Assembly (NCBI GenBank): GCA_021234155.1 | Contig: JAJEKV010000001.1 | Coordinates: forward strand, 23,297,189 to 23,361,188 | Length of the DNA: 64,000 bases | From: Isoetes taiwanensis | Taxonomy: Eukaryota > Streptophyta > Lycopodiopsida > Isoetales > Isoetaceae | Reading direction: 5' to 3' | Shown here: positions 32,966 through 42,944 of the stretch, one piece after another | Layout: every line of letters begins with the position of its first letter | Numbering within the stretch: position 1 is the stretch's first letter | Position numbers and translations under genes: made by a program | Notes under the pieces: model-generated | Seen by the model: the letters and a program-made list of their open reading frames with translations, nothing else | Told to the model about the DNA's origin: nothing | Database searches by the model: none

Positions 32966-33796
32966 TCACACGCGTCGGGCGTGGCGAGGCGTCTTTGAAG
33001 AGCGTGGGCCAAAATAACCCGCAAGAAGGATTTTATGCGTCGTGGTGTCACCATGAAAATGACCACCACCGGAGCCCTTCATGGGCTTCTCGGACAATAT
33101 CCGGGACCTCATGAGGGAGAACACAGGCGTCGAAGGGCGGTATCCTTGCCCTTTTGTAAAGATGGCCCGCAACCATGGTGTAGTCCGCGGACCTCGCGGA
33201 GAAATTGGTGTCGACGGGATTGACGCTTTTGGCTGAGAGAGGCGTGGCGCCCTCGGTGGAAGAGCGCCTGTGAGGAGATACTGCTGAAAGTGGTGGAACC
33301 AATGTGGCGTTGCCGTGACCAGAAAGAGTTGAGCGTCAGGAAAGGCGTCTGAGACTCCCATGGAGGGATCATCTGTGTGGATGCGTGAAAGATAATCCGG
33401 GACAACATGAGATTTGCCTGCCTTGTGAACAATTTCAAAAGGTGCAAATTCTTGCAGAAGGAGCACCCAACGAGCAATGCGGCCCGTGGGCGTGGATTTG
33501 TTGATCAAATAAAGGAGTGCGTCAACAAAGAATTTGATCTGACTGCCTAAAAGATAGTGACGGAAGCGTTGGACACAGAAAATTAAACCCAAGGCTTCAC
33601 GCTTGGTGGCAGAGTAGTTGCGCTCAGCAGGATTGAGTTTTCTGCTGGCATATCGGTTTGGTTTGTCAGTGTGCGCATCATATTCTTGAGAAAGAACAGC
33701 TCCAATAGCGAACGCCGAGACATCTACATGGACGTGAAAGGGCTTGTCCCATTGAGGAGGAACAAGAACCGGGGCCTGAGTAAGTAAAAGCTTCAA
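32966..33796 (-). pseudogene. Gypsy3 RNase H and integrase N-terminus
   Basis: HVHVDVSAFAIGAVLSQE corresponds to the first catalytic Asp block, NYSATKREALGLIFCVQRFR to the Glu block, and FFVDALLYLINKST to the normal F-x-D-H-x-A-L-L-Y-L block with about two residues missing. RWVLLLQEFAPFEIVH and VPDYLSRI complete the domain. The end of the frame is out of phase with the integrase. Confidence 0.85.
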
Positions 33797-34518
33797 CTGT
33801 TGGAAAGCAGCTTACCCAGGAAAGAGCGTGTCTCCTTGATATTGGCTGGTGCTTGAGCCTTGAGCACACAACTGATTTTGGCAGGATCCGTGGTGATACC
33901 TGCTTTGCTGACAACGTGTCCTAACAGAACACCTGAAGTGACGCAAAAGGTGCATTTCTCGGGATTGAGACTAATGCCGGACTCATCACATTTCTGAAAG
34001 ACGAGTTCCAATTTATCCAAATGATCAGCCATGGAACTGTAGGCAGAGAAGTCATCTTGAAAAATTTGCAAGAAGGGATTTTCCTTCATAAAATCATGAA
34101 AAACTGAGAGCATTATGCGTTGAAACGTTGATGAAGAGTTTGATAATCCAAAAGGAACCACCTTGTAGGCAAAAGTGCCCCACGGGGTGGTGAAAGTTGT
34201 CTTGAGTTGATCAGATTCTTTGATTGAGATCTGATTGTAGCCAGAAAAACCATCCATGAAGGAGTACATCTCATGTCCAGCGACCTCTTCCAGAACCTGG
34301 TCTGTGAAGGGAAGTGGAAAATGATCACGCTCCGTGGCCTGATTTAGTTTCTGGTAGTCCACGCAAACGCGGATCTTTCCATTGTGTTTTAGTGCAATGA
34401 CAATGGGGCTCACCCATTCAGAATGGTTGACCTCATAGATCAAACCTGCAGCAAGGAGTTTGTCAATTTCTGCCTTGACGCGATCACGGTAATTGGGGTT
34501 GAGCCGGTACTGTCGTTG
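33793..34518 (-). pseudogene. Gypsy3 reverse transcriptase
   Basis: Contains NHSEWVSPIVIALKHNGKIR, CVDYQKLNQATERDHFPLPF, FMDGFSGYNQISI (motif A), VPFGLSNSSSTFQR and FQDDFSAYS (active-site DD kept). It ends KETRSFLGKLLSNS, out of frame with the RNase H by a few bases. A stop near 34519 separates it from the gag-protease frame. The DGFSGYNQ and F-x-DDF forms are those of Athila/Tat RTs. Confidence 0.9.
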
Positions 34519-36255
34519 CTACACGGGACGTGCATCGGATTTGGTAGGAATGGTGAGTTCCCCCAAGGTTTTGTTGATCCCCCGAAGGTCTCTGTAGCTC
34601 CAGGCGAAAATGTTTTGAAGAGCGTGACAGCCCTGTTCCACAATCTCGACTTCAGGAGTCTGAATATGGGGGATGACTTCCGTGTCTTTGACAATATGAG
34701 CAGGAGGTTGAAGCATGACAGGATGAGTGGCGCTCTGCGTGGTGAAAAAGAGAGGTTGCTGATTTTCATCAAGCAAAGGTTGCTTCATGACAACTTGTAC
34801 ATCAACAGGATTAGGAGGAAGTTCGGCATCTGAAAAGTGATCAACACGTTGGATGCAATTGCAAGGAGCCAGGTAGGGGTCAAGCAAGGCAGCCACAGCC
34901 TGGTCCTGATCAAGAGTCATTTCTCCCCAAGGATCAGCATATTCGGGGTAGGATGACAGAGGCAGATTCGCAGGTGGAGCCTGAACTTGATAGATATTCT
35001 GGGCGTCCTCAGAATCGGTGTCGGAGAGAGAGGGTTCAGCATTGTCGACCGAAATGATCTTACCGGTTTCCAAGTCCATAGTGGCATTGAGGTGACCATC
35101 TGTGATGACTAACTGATCCGTGGCCCAATAATGGATACTCTTGGCCTGGCGGAGAAAAGGTCTGCCGACCAACATTTCATAATCACCTGGATCTTCGCCC
35201 GCCTTCCAAATACCAAATTCTAAGGGGAATCGGAGATCACCAATGTTGATGTGAAGAAGAGGTGTGACGCCTTGAGGTCTCGTGATATGGCCATTAGCCA
35301 ATTTGATGTCATATGGGGCACGATAGAGTTGTTTGATGCCCATTTGTTTGCAGAGTTTATCCGTGATGAGATTGACCGTGTTACCTCCGTCAATTTGAAC
35401 ATGATTGACTTGTTGATTGCCCACCGTGGCATGGACCGTGGGTGTAGAGGTAGCAACAGCCCAAACCAAAACGGTCGGGAGTGGTAACTGGTCCTTGAGA
35501 GCAGGACATAGTTTCAAAATTGTTGCCAAACTTAAGGGAATTTTGATTTTGGCCAGCTCCTTTTGGAGTTCCAGATGCACATGAGAAAAAGGATTTGCTG
35601 AATCCACAGGTGCTGGAGTGCGTGGTAATGAAGCAGCAACTTCTTTGAGTAGGTCGACCTCGGCAGCAATATTCGAATATGTCTGAGAGCGTGGAGGTTG
35701 AGATGTGGAAGGTGCATCTTGTCGTTGCTGAGCTCTGGTGGTGGCATGAACATTAGCCAACGTGCGGCCTTCAGCAGCTTGCATGAGGTTCAAAATGCTT
35801 TGGCGTACTTTAGGCATGACATGAGGCATGAGTTTTTCCAAGTCAGGTGCAAAGTGAACCTTTTTGTCCTCTTCATGAAGGATTGTGTCAACTGCAAAGG
35901 CAGGTTGCGTGCCATTAGGAATAATGGTTAAGGGACGTGACGCCCTGGTCTGGCGTGAAACCAAACCAACCCAATTTGACGGCTGGACTGGAGGATTAAG
36001 AGCCTGAAAAATTTCTTCCTGTGCTTGTTGATCCAGCTGAGGTTGATTGGCAGGAGCTGGTTGATAGCGTGATTGCTGAGGCGCGCGAGGTGGCTTCCGA
36101 AGAACGAGACGCGGGCCTTGTTTGCCATTGGCAATCCAAAGTTGGTAAGCCGTGAGGCGGACCGAGGTGGTCTGATTGGTGCCAGGAAGCTGCACCTGAA
36201 CTTGTGGAAGTTGAGTGCCGTGGTGGTATGACCCCATTCGTGACAGTGATAACAC
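34519..36255 (-). pseudogene. Gypsy3 protease and linker, end of gag
   Basis: A long open frame. The protease core is VQIDGGNTVNLITDKLCKQM (about 35390-35330), with DGG as in Athila-type elements, followed by YEMLVGRPFLRQAKSI. It ends with HALQNIFAWSYRDLRGINKT, the sequence that normally precedes RT. The N-terminal third is Gln/Pro-rich gag tail. Confidence 0.85.
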
Positions 36256-37685
36256 TGAGCTTTAGAAGGATCAAAAGGGGGGCGTGTGTTGGGTCCCCGT
36301 TGTTGCTCCGGTTGCTGATAGAGTTGATTGGGTTGAGCCTGCAGTGGTTGCGGCTGATATGGCGATTGTTGCTGAGGTGTTGTTTGCACTTGATAAACCA
36401 GTTTGTTGCGGAACGGTGTAGGATGAGTGCGCGTGCACTCTTCCGTGGCATGATTGCACATGTTGCATCTTTTACAATGAGGCGGGCCATTGGTGGAGTT
36501 GCACTACTCATTGGCCAATTGGCCTTGATGTTTGCAGATATGGCACCATATCTGACTGCGCTGCTGAGTGGCGTGTTGAGGTTGGACAGTAGTCTGTGGA
36601 ACCATGACTGGTGGAATGAAAGGGAGCTCCTGAAGAGCCACGCCACAGGAGGAAACATTGACTGAGTGATTGACAAGGTCGATAGCCTGCTCCAAAGTCT
36701 TCGGGCGCAGGTATTCAGTCATGAGTCGGATAGCTGGAGGAAGTCCTTGGAGAAACCAGACCAAGATCTGGCTCTGGGTCGGGTACTCCTTGAGTTTGCT
36801 GAGCAGGATGTGAAGTCGATCTGCAAAATCCCTGGCGGACTCCGTGGGCTCTTGTTGAAGATCATTGAGTTGCTTGAGATGAAGTTTTTTCGTCATCCGT
36901 GGTTCCATAGTGAGAAAGAAAAGCAGTTTTCATTTCTGACCAATCTTGTTTCCAGTGGCTTCATTGGTGAGGAGAGCCACGCAGTGTGGTGGAAAAGACC
37001 ATTTAGGGCAGCCAGAGCCTCAAATTCTTCCATGTGGGCCTGAGCACTTTGGTCTAATGGTTTGCCTTTCGTGTTGCCAAAGGTTGGATAAGTCAGCTTA
37101 AGGGTCTGAAAGGTAGAGGTGAAAGTGCTTGGCTGGACAGGAACTGGATAGGGATTATATTGAGGTGGAGTTGGAGGTGGCATGGTGCCTGAAAGACCCT
37201 GATGAAGGGGTAACTGAGGTGGAGGTACTGGAGGTGCCTGATCATTGGTTTTGAGGTCGGTAAGGTTGTAAACAGGAAGAGTGGTGGGAAATGTAGGGAA
37301 GAGCAAAAGAGACATGTGGATATCCCTGTCCGCCCGTAGGAGATGATGGTTGTGAAGGCAGAGGGGTATGGCCAGAAGAAGGATGAATGTAGGCATGTTC
37401 TAGGGTGTGAAAGTAAGGTTGAGAAGGTTGAGCCTGATAGGGCTCCTGATAGTGATGAGGTGACTGAGGCTGTGAGCAATGTTTGCACGCTTGAGGCGGG
37501 GAACTGGGACGAGACAGGACACGAGGGGTGGGTGGCGCCGACTGAGCCCTAGACCGAATGTGGCCTCCCTCAATGTCTTTAGCAGATCCATACATGTCGC
37601 GAACAACTTCCCTTCGATGATGGCGCTCCAAGCGAGACGCCGTCTGGGAAAGGAGTTCTTCTGGCGTGAAGTTTCGGGCAGACAT
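36256..37685 (-). pseudogene. gag: Gypsy3 gag
   Basis: Start MSARNFTPEELLSQTASRLE (ATG at 37685). A Pro/Gln/Ser-rich N-terminal region is followed after frameshifts by the gag core (TFGNTKGKPLDQSAQAHMEE; HLKQLNDLQQEPTESARDFA and DRLHILLSKLKEYP) and by Cys-His motifs (CHICKHQGQ, CNMCNHATEEC-type and CYHCHEWGH) spread over three frames. At least four breaks are visible. Confidence 0.8.
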
Positions 37686-37713
37686 GTCGACAGATGAAAG
37701 GAAAATCGAATCA

Positions 37714-37731
37714 GACCCGGCAGCGGCGACA
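37714..37731 (-). other. Gypsy3 primer-binding site
   Basis: One base after the 5' LTR, in element orientation, stands TGTCGCCGCTGCCGGGTC. It resembles the TGGCGCC-type site used by Athila/Tat elements (tRNA-Asp type) with a few changes. Confidence 0.6.
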
Positions 37732-37732
37732 G

Positions 37733-38323
37733 TGTTTGGGGTCTGGGTTCGGGAACTCCTGCAAGACAGCCCTCTGTGAGGACCCGTGGATCTAACAGGA
37801 GAATCCGGGGACTATGTCACGCGGGATTTGCAAGAAAACAAAGGAAAGGGAAAAGAAAAAAAAAGAACAATGAGACAACAATGATAAGCTTCCTTGATAT
37901 CAATGATGATGATTCATGAGCTCTCGCAACCGAGAGAAAACTGAAGTGAGACAAGACTCAAAACTCATCTAAAAACTCATGTGCTAGCTCTACTCATATA
38001 TATAGTACAATGGCCTCTGGCGCAATATAGACACTCTGACTGATTTCGGTGCCGACTCCTGGAAGGAGGCCTGATTTGCAGGAATGCAGGCGGTGCCTCT
38101 TGAAAAGCCTGAAACCACGCTGACGCTGACGCGGGCGGTGACGGGCCGTCACTTGTCTGAGCGCCGCCTCTTGGTAGCGGACGCAGGCTTTGACTGCGTG
38201 GTCTACTGCTTGGTCTTCTGCTGGGCCTTTGACGACTGACCCGTGCCTGACTGTGGATCCTTGGACTTGACCTGGTCCGTCGTATGCATGAATAGTCCTG
38301 TACCAGGAGGCACAGGACTAACA
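37733..38323 (-). repeat. Gypsy3 5' LTR
   Basis: 591 bp; starts TGTTAGTCC and ends CCCCAAACA in element orientation. The homologous 3' LTR (27480-28063) lacks the last 11 bases. Confidence 0.9.
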
Positions 38324-38500
38324 CTTCTCCCGACGGCGTTCTTTTGCTTCGTGCTTCTTTATCCACGCCGCTAATTCCTCCTCTTTGGCTGGCTCGAGCC
38401 TCGGCTCTCCCTGTTCTTCCTGCTCCTCGGCCTCCTTCTCTCGAATCCAAGCTTCGAGTTGCTCCTCGATGGTTGGCTCGGGAGTCGGCTGCCTCTGCTC
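38324..38500 (-). repeat. 177-bp duplication flanking Gypsy3 (right copy)
   Basis: Repeat of 27303-27479. It starts directly at the end of the Gypsy3 LTR. The Leu codon here (TTA) is the likely ancestral form of the TAA in the left copy. Confidence 0.9.
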
Positions 38501-38928
38501 CTCGATGGTTGGCTCGGGAGTCGGGTGGGGGCAGGACCCATCTGGGTGTGTTGTAAAGTGTCACATGTCCGATAGGACGCTGCCTTGTGGCGTGACGTTA
38601 AAATCTCTTCTTCTTCTTCTTCTTCTTCTCTTCGGCTGCCCGATCTTGTTCCTGCTTCTTCTTCTTTTCCTCCTCCTCCACTTCTTCAAGAATTTTCTGA
38701 ATGACGTCTGGTTCCTTATTGTTGAGGACCTCTGTCCCCGCGTTGGAGTGCACCTCGTCTTGATCGACCTTCGCTTTGGTGTTCGTCTGAAGCCGCTCCC
38801 TCGCTCGATGAAGACTGGCCATGCCTAAGGAGGCGCTCCTGAAGCATTCTCTGTATCAGGCTGGGATCATGGGCGCTGGGCGATTCGCCCGGTCGGGGAA
38901 CTCGAGCGGTCTTCTTGGTCCGGGCCAT
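38324..38928 (-). pseudogene. H3-like accessory gene, N-terminal part with H3-tail mimic
   Basis: ATG at 38928 opens MARTKKTARVPRPGESP. After the initiator Met, the first eight residues match the H3 tail (ARTKQTAR) except Lys for Gln5; Lys9/Ser10 are not conserved. The ATG frame runs to 38716. A second frame (38822-38598) encodes an acidic/Lys-rich coil. The gene frame joining the histone fold (PTPEPTIEEQ repeats, then LEAWIREKEAEE) is open from about 38560. A GT at about 38772 (GAAG|GTCGAT) and an AG at about 38539 would join exon 1 to this frame in phase; this intron is a guess. A 36-bp tandem repeat (38461-38532) encodes the PTPEPTIEEQRQ unit. Gypsy3 cuts the gene at 38324. Confidence 0.7.
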
Positions 38929-39028
38929 GTTTGACGGCTCGTCAATCCGAGGTCGGCGCCGAAAAATCGCCTTAGCAAGGGGGAGCGATTTTTCTAAGGA
39001 GGAACGTGGAAATGGGGGGGTCCTAGGT

Positions 39029-39038
39029 CTATTTATAG
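39029..39038 (-). promoter_or_regulatory. TATA box of the H3-like gene
   Basis: CTATAAATAG on the minus strand, 100 bp before the ATG at 38928. Identical to the box before accessory gene 2. Confidence 0.65.
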
Positions 39039-39138
39039 ATGGGCAATTTTTAGGTCAAATTTTAAACTCCTATTTTGGGTCACCTAAAACACTTATTATC
39101 TTACTACATGGCTAAATTTAGGCATTTCTAACCTCATG

Positions 39139-39205
39139 GTCTCATACGTTGCGCCCAGACCAATAATGAAAGTTTCATTTTTTCTCCTGGCGCGACGTGT
39201 GAGAC
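39139..39205. repeat. 67-bp palindrome, copy C
   Basis: Same unit as copies A and B (GTCTCATACGTTGCG left arm; CGCGACGTGTGAGAC right arm), 211 bp upstream of the H3-like ATG. Confidence 0.85.
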
Positions 39206-39344
39206 ATGGTGGATTTTGATGCTAAATTTTATACTTTCTAAGCATGTTTTTAGTAATGTAACATACTAATCTAGCTAGTTTTTAGCTTAAAATTCGAATT
39301 ACCATGTTACTTTTCTAAAATTCATCACTTTTCAAGGTGTTTTG

Positions 39345-39419
39345 GTCTCAATGTATCACACGTTGTGCCCAGCCCGAAAATGAACTTTTCATTATTGGTC
39401 CTGGCGCGACGTGTGAGAC
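39345..39419. repeat. 75-bp palindrome, copy D
   Basis: Same unit with about 8 extra bases in the left arm (GTCTCAATGTATCACACG). It starts 206 bp from copy C, so the spacing matches the A-B pair. Confidence 0.85.
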
Positions 39420-39610
39420 CATCCTACTTTTGAAGGTTTTGGCTCACGAATTTTAGTCTTTTTATGTTCCAATTCACTTAACTGTTACTAGCTTAGCATA
39501 TCCTACAAAAATGAGAAAAATTTTTCCCATTTTTCGAGGTTCGAGGATCCTATCAAGTTAGTACTACTGGGAGCATGGTCAGTGCTTTGCTCTTGGTCTC
39601 CAAGAACATT

Positions 39611-39622
39611 GCTCTGATACCA
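39611..39622 (-). other. Chromovirus primer-binding site (initiator-Met tRNA)
   Basis: In element orientation TGGTATCAGAGC, a perfect 12-base match to the usual initiator-Met primer site, one base after the LTR end. Confidence 0.9.
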
Positions 39623-39623
39623 C

Positions 39624-41206
39624 TGTGACGTCTCCTACTCGTATATGGTGCACTCACCGTATACAAACAGGAGTTCATCCCCCATATCAGCTCCATGCTG
39701 ATACAGGGCCCTCCACATATCACTGCAACCGTAATGAGTTCCAGTGGGAAGAATGAAGGGGTCATTTTACCCCGTCTCCCTCAGGGCCTACCTAGCTGCG
39801 GAAGCGTAAACATACATGTCAGTACATAACATCATCACATATCCACCTCGAAGAGCGGTTCATCAACATCTGCATAGACAAAGATCAACATAATACATAT
39901 GGATTCCTACCCAAGGCTCAGACTCCAGGGGATGACTGACGGCTTGGGTTTCCAGAGTTCATTGCAGACAGAATCATGACAATGGATTTGGCTGGCATGA
40001 GAACATGGCATAGGGTTGTCCACTCCATCTGCCCCTCCTGTGCACACTTTGCAGAGTAGGTTGAAAAGTGTTGTGACCTGACTGTAGCCCGCCGGATGCA
40101 TAGCCAAAGGGGCTACTCCTGGGTTGCATCTCCCCAGTTCCGATGGGGCAGGTAGGGATCACTCCCACCAGAGGTCTCCATGCTGACTCAAGGTGACTAG
40201 AGGGCCACTGCCCTTATTCGACTTAACCCACTGAAAAGTGAACACCACTCCACGGGTGTCAAGCCCATGCCTTACCCGCGCTCAGTGGCAAGCCATTAGA
40301 CGTAGTCACAATGATCCCCGGTAGGCCTTACACACCAGAGGGATCGTTCAAGAGTCAGAAAACGAACCTCCTTCTTAGCCAGTCTGGCCCCGTCACCCAC
40401 AATCAGGTGTGGTTCTTGTACACAGGCCGAATCTACAGTGTGCTAGAGAGGCTAATCTAGGAGCATCTACTACCAAGCTTTAGGGCCTCTACCCCCCCTT
40501 CCCAATACAAGGAGTTCACAGATATACATCATCCATATACATCACAGAGAACTAAAGAACTAGATCTAATCTATATCATAGAGTTAGGTTCTTTAGTTAG
40601 AGTCTGGTATCTGGGGATCTAAGTGGCTGCTATGGGCAATTTAATAGGCTAAACCTACCGATTCAATGACTGGAAGACGGTTTAGGCTATTAAATTGACT
40701 AAATACCTGATCCTTAGCTCGCTCCTCCTGCCCTGAGCTCGACCATCTTGCTGAACTGCTTGAAGATGGAACCAACAAGAAAAACTAATGGTGCAATTCG
40801 CTCAAACAGAGCCTGGGAGGCCGTTTTGACTCCTGGAGCAGGCAAAACAGAGCTCTAAAACCCTATGGACGAAAATGGCAAGTTAGAGTTTCTCCTACCT
40901 AAATAGACAAGGGGTTAGGGCTAGGGTTTCCAATTATCCTTTTAAGCATGTGGGATAATTAGGTGTGGCCCACTTGCCTTTAATGGCTAGGTGGCATAAA
41001 GGTGTCCACATGGGAAAATGTGCACCTAGATAAATGTGCACATTGGTAGATGTGCACATTAATAAATGCACATACCTGGCAAGTTGCCCCCTAGGGGCTA
41101 CCCGCCTGGCTACACGTCGGCGTACACGTCAGTCGGGGTGGCGTGTACGCGTGACGAGGCAGTACAGTATACAACCTGGGACCGTATACTGTGTTGGAAC
41201 GTCACA
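39624..41206 (-). repeat. Chromovirus 5' LTR
   Basis: About 1583 bp. In element orientation it starts TGTGACGTTCC and ends GGAGACGTCACA, so the ends carry the short inverted repeat TGTGACGT/ACGTCACA. The exact primer site next to it fixes the inner end. No second copy lies in the window. Near the outer end is a small palindrome (CAGTATACAACC, then CCGTATACTG, 41165-41191). No gene is seen inside. Confidence 0.8.
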
Positions 41207-42254
41207 ATGGTTTATCCTATTTGTTCTGCCTGCCTGATGAGGGCCTTTTGTGCCTCAATGGAATGCTGCCCGTCGAAGATGACGAATTTAATGTCATCAT
41301 TTCCTAATAACTCCTCGGCGTTCGACCATACAGTAGGCTTGTTCGTGATCGAATTCTAAGGTAATACATCTGCTGGCATACGCATTTGACCTGGATGTCC
41401 ATGGCATGTGCTGGATCATATCTTCTGCTAACATAAATGGAGCTTGGTGAATGGATGAGGCGCTTCACATGGAGCTGAAAAGTTGTCTTAAGACCACATG
41501 AATAATGGCCAAAGTACTTATTTAGCTTGTTCATGGCCTCTAGTTGTGCCACCCTGTCCTGTTCATTCTCAAACATGGAAGCCTCTATGCCTTCGACAAC
41601 CGCAGGTTGAACATCCTTCCCTAGATTTAGGACCCTCCTAGAAGCTTTCAAGTCAACTAATTCTCTAGTTTGCTACAAGTAGTGACTTGGTGTCAGTTTA
41701 TTGAACATGCCTCTACGCACAACTGTAACCTTGTGGCAAATAGATATTGGTGTAACTGCTACATTAGTGGGGCCAACCATACTTAAAACATGTCTCACCG
41801 TTCACATCTGTCTTCATAAAAGTATTTTTGTGTGCAGTAGCTCTACGATGAGTAAGTCTGACCAGATCTTTCTTCTGCTTATGTGTCATCTCCAAGAGCA
41901 ATTTGCAGTTGGTGTCATCCTCTTCCTCAAAGAGATTAGGATCCCTTGTTTGGTCATCATATCTGCTTCCTTTTTCCTCGAGAAGAGCGTTAAGTCGAGC
42001 TTGCCATTTGTCTTGGCGAGGTCAATGTACCACTTGGCACCCTCGTCAATTTCCTCTTCAGGGCATGCAAGGCCAGTGGTTGCTATAAGACTAGGCCCTT
42101 CATCATCTACGGTGAGATCATATGATATTACATCTGGGTCGTCTACCCTTGGCTTCTTACCAGGAATGGACCCCGAATTATTAGGGGTTTTTTTCATCTT
42201 GGGCACTGCAAAAGAAGATGAACATGATTTGGAATACTTTTCTGAACAGGAGAT

Positions 42255-42490
42255 CACGCTTGACGTGAATTTAAAGCTAAATTAGTATCACACTTGGCGT
42301 CTTTGTAGCTCCTATTGTGGACCATGTTTGGCATGAATTTGAAGCTAAATTAGTATAATTCATGCTTGGCGTGTTTCTAACTTCTATTACAGACCACGCT
42401 TGGCGTGAATTTAAAGCTAAACTAGTATAATTCACGCTTGGCGTGTTTCTCACTCCTATTAGTATAATTCACGTTTGGCATGTTTTTAGC
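42255..42490. repeat. Array of short palindromes CACGCTTGGCGTG
   Basis: About seven copies of a 13-bp near-palindrome (variants CAYGYTTGGCRTG) spaced 30-45 bp, with the recurring companion AATTTAAAGCTAAA. It lies in the candidate intron of the DGQHR-like gene. The same motif is clustered again at 48719-49000. Confidence 0.7.
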
Positions 42491-42830
42491 TCCTATTCTA
42501 GACCCTTTATGCATCCATATTTTACACTACGTACCCTCATTGAAGACTGCTATCTCTAATTGTCAAACCTCCAGTTCATGTTGAGCATGTACCTCTCTAT
42601 TTAAAACTACTAAGAACTACATTCTAAATGGGTGTGTACCCCCTGTTAAAAACTACTAAGGACTATATTCTAAAAAATAGAGCAAAATTATATTCTAAAA
42701 AATAGAGAATCAGAGCATTAACTGAAGGTAATATACCTTGTATGTTGCAAGGAAATAACTCAAACTCATGCAAAACATAATACTCTCTACACAATGTGTA
42801 TTTTGTGGCGAAAAGGCAGATTAAGTACCT
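42491..42830. other. Rest of intron-like stretch
   Basis: AT-rich sequence between the palindrome array and the exon 1 donor of the DGQHR-like gene. It contains two copies of TTAAAACTACTAAG-like sequence. No gene seen. Confidence 0.35.
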
Positions 42831-42944
42831 TGAATAGGGGTCTGATCAACGTCCTCTGAAACTTGAGAAGAGTCGAGTTTTGAGTTTCCTCTGTCACTGC
42901 TTCCTCGGCCCTGTCGGCCTTGACTGCCTCTCATTTTAGAAGAC

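Larger units (their letters stand above)
27480..38323 (-). mobile_element. Gypsy3: Athila/Tat-like Ty3 element inserted in the H3-like gene
   Basis: Minus-strand element with LTRs 37733-38323 (5') and 27480-28063 (3'). In element orientation it begins TGTTAGTCC and the 5' LTR ends CCCCAAACA. The order is gag, protease, RT, RNase H, integrase, then a long ORF in the envelope position, plus a small ORF on the opposite strand. The LTRs differ by about eight substitutions and two small indels. The outer end of the 3' LTR lacks the last ~11 bases present in the 5' LTR. The flanks are a 177-bp direct repeat instead of a 5-bp duplication. All long frames have breaks. Confidence 0.92.
18826..41206 (-). 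mobile_element. Large chromovirus-type Ty3 element with two accessory genes (3' LTR not seen)
   Basis: Read right to left: 5' LTR (39624-41206), primer-binding site (39611-39622), leader with two palindromes and a TATA box, H3-like accessory gene (38928 to 26451, interrupted by Gypsy3), spacer with two more palindromes and a TATA box, second accessory gene (25733-24206), then gag, protease, RT, RNase H, integrase and chromodomain (24040-19245). All parts share one strand and no other LTR separates them. Without Gypsy3 the visible length is about 11.5 kb. The 3' LTR is absent and the element stops at 18826 inside the Gypsy1 LTR. That the LTR, accessory genes and gag-pol form one element is inference from order and strand. 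The alternative is two or more adjacent insertions. Confidence 0.6.
41207..42944 (-). pseudogene. Broken multi-exon gene with a DGQHR-like motif, cut by the chromovirus LTR
   Basis: Exon 1 starts MSSKMRGSQGRQGRGSSDRG at 42944 and ends at a GT near 42831. The next exon starts after TTTTGCAG near 42206 (VPKMKKTPNNSGSIPGKKPR) and splices in phase. Frameshifts near 41945 and 41780 and a stop near 41676 follow. Later parts read ELVDLKASRRVLNLGKDVQP and, after another shift near 41340, FVIFDGQHSIEAQKALIRQA just before the LTR. DGQH followed by a hydrophobic/Glu-Ala helix is the signature of DGQHR/ParB-like domains. The C-terminal part beyond 41207 is gone. Host or transposon origin is open. Confidence 0.5.

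Noticed and set aside
39624-41206. Protein genes within the large LTR (frames of 60-70 codons around 39553-40168 and 41034-41359)
   Set aside because: Short, overlapping on both strands and without motifs. The region is explained as LTR.
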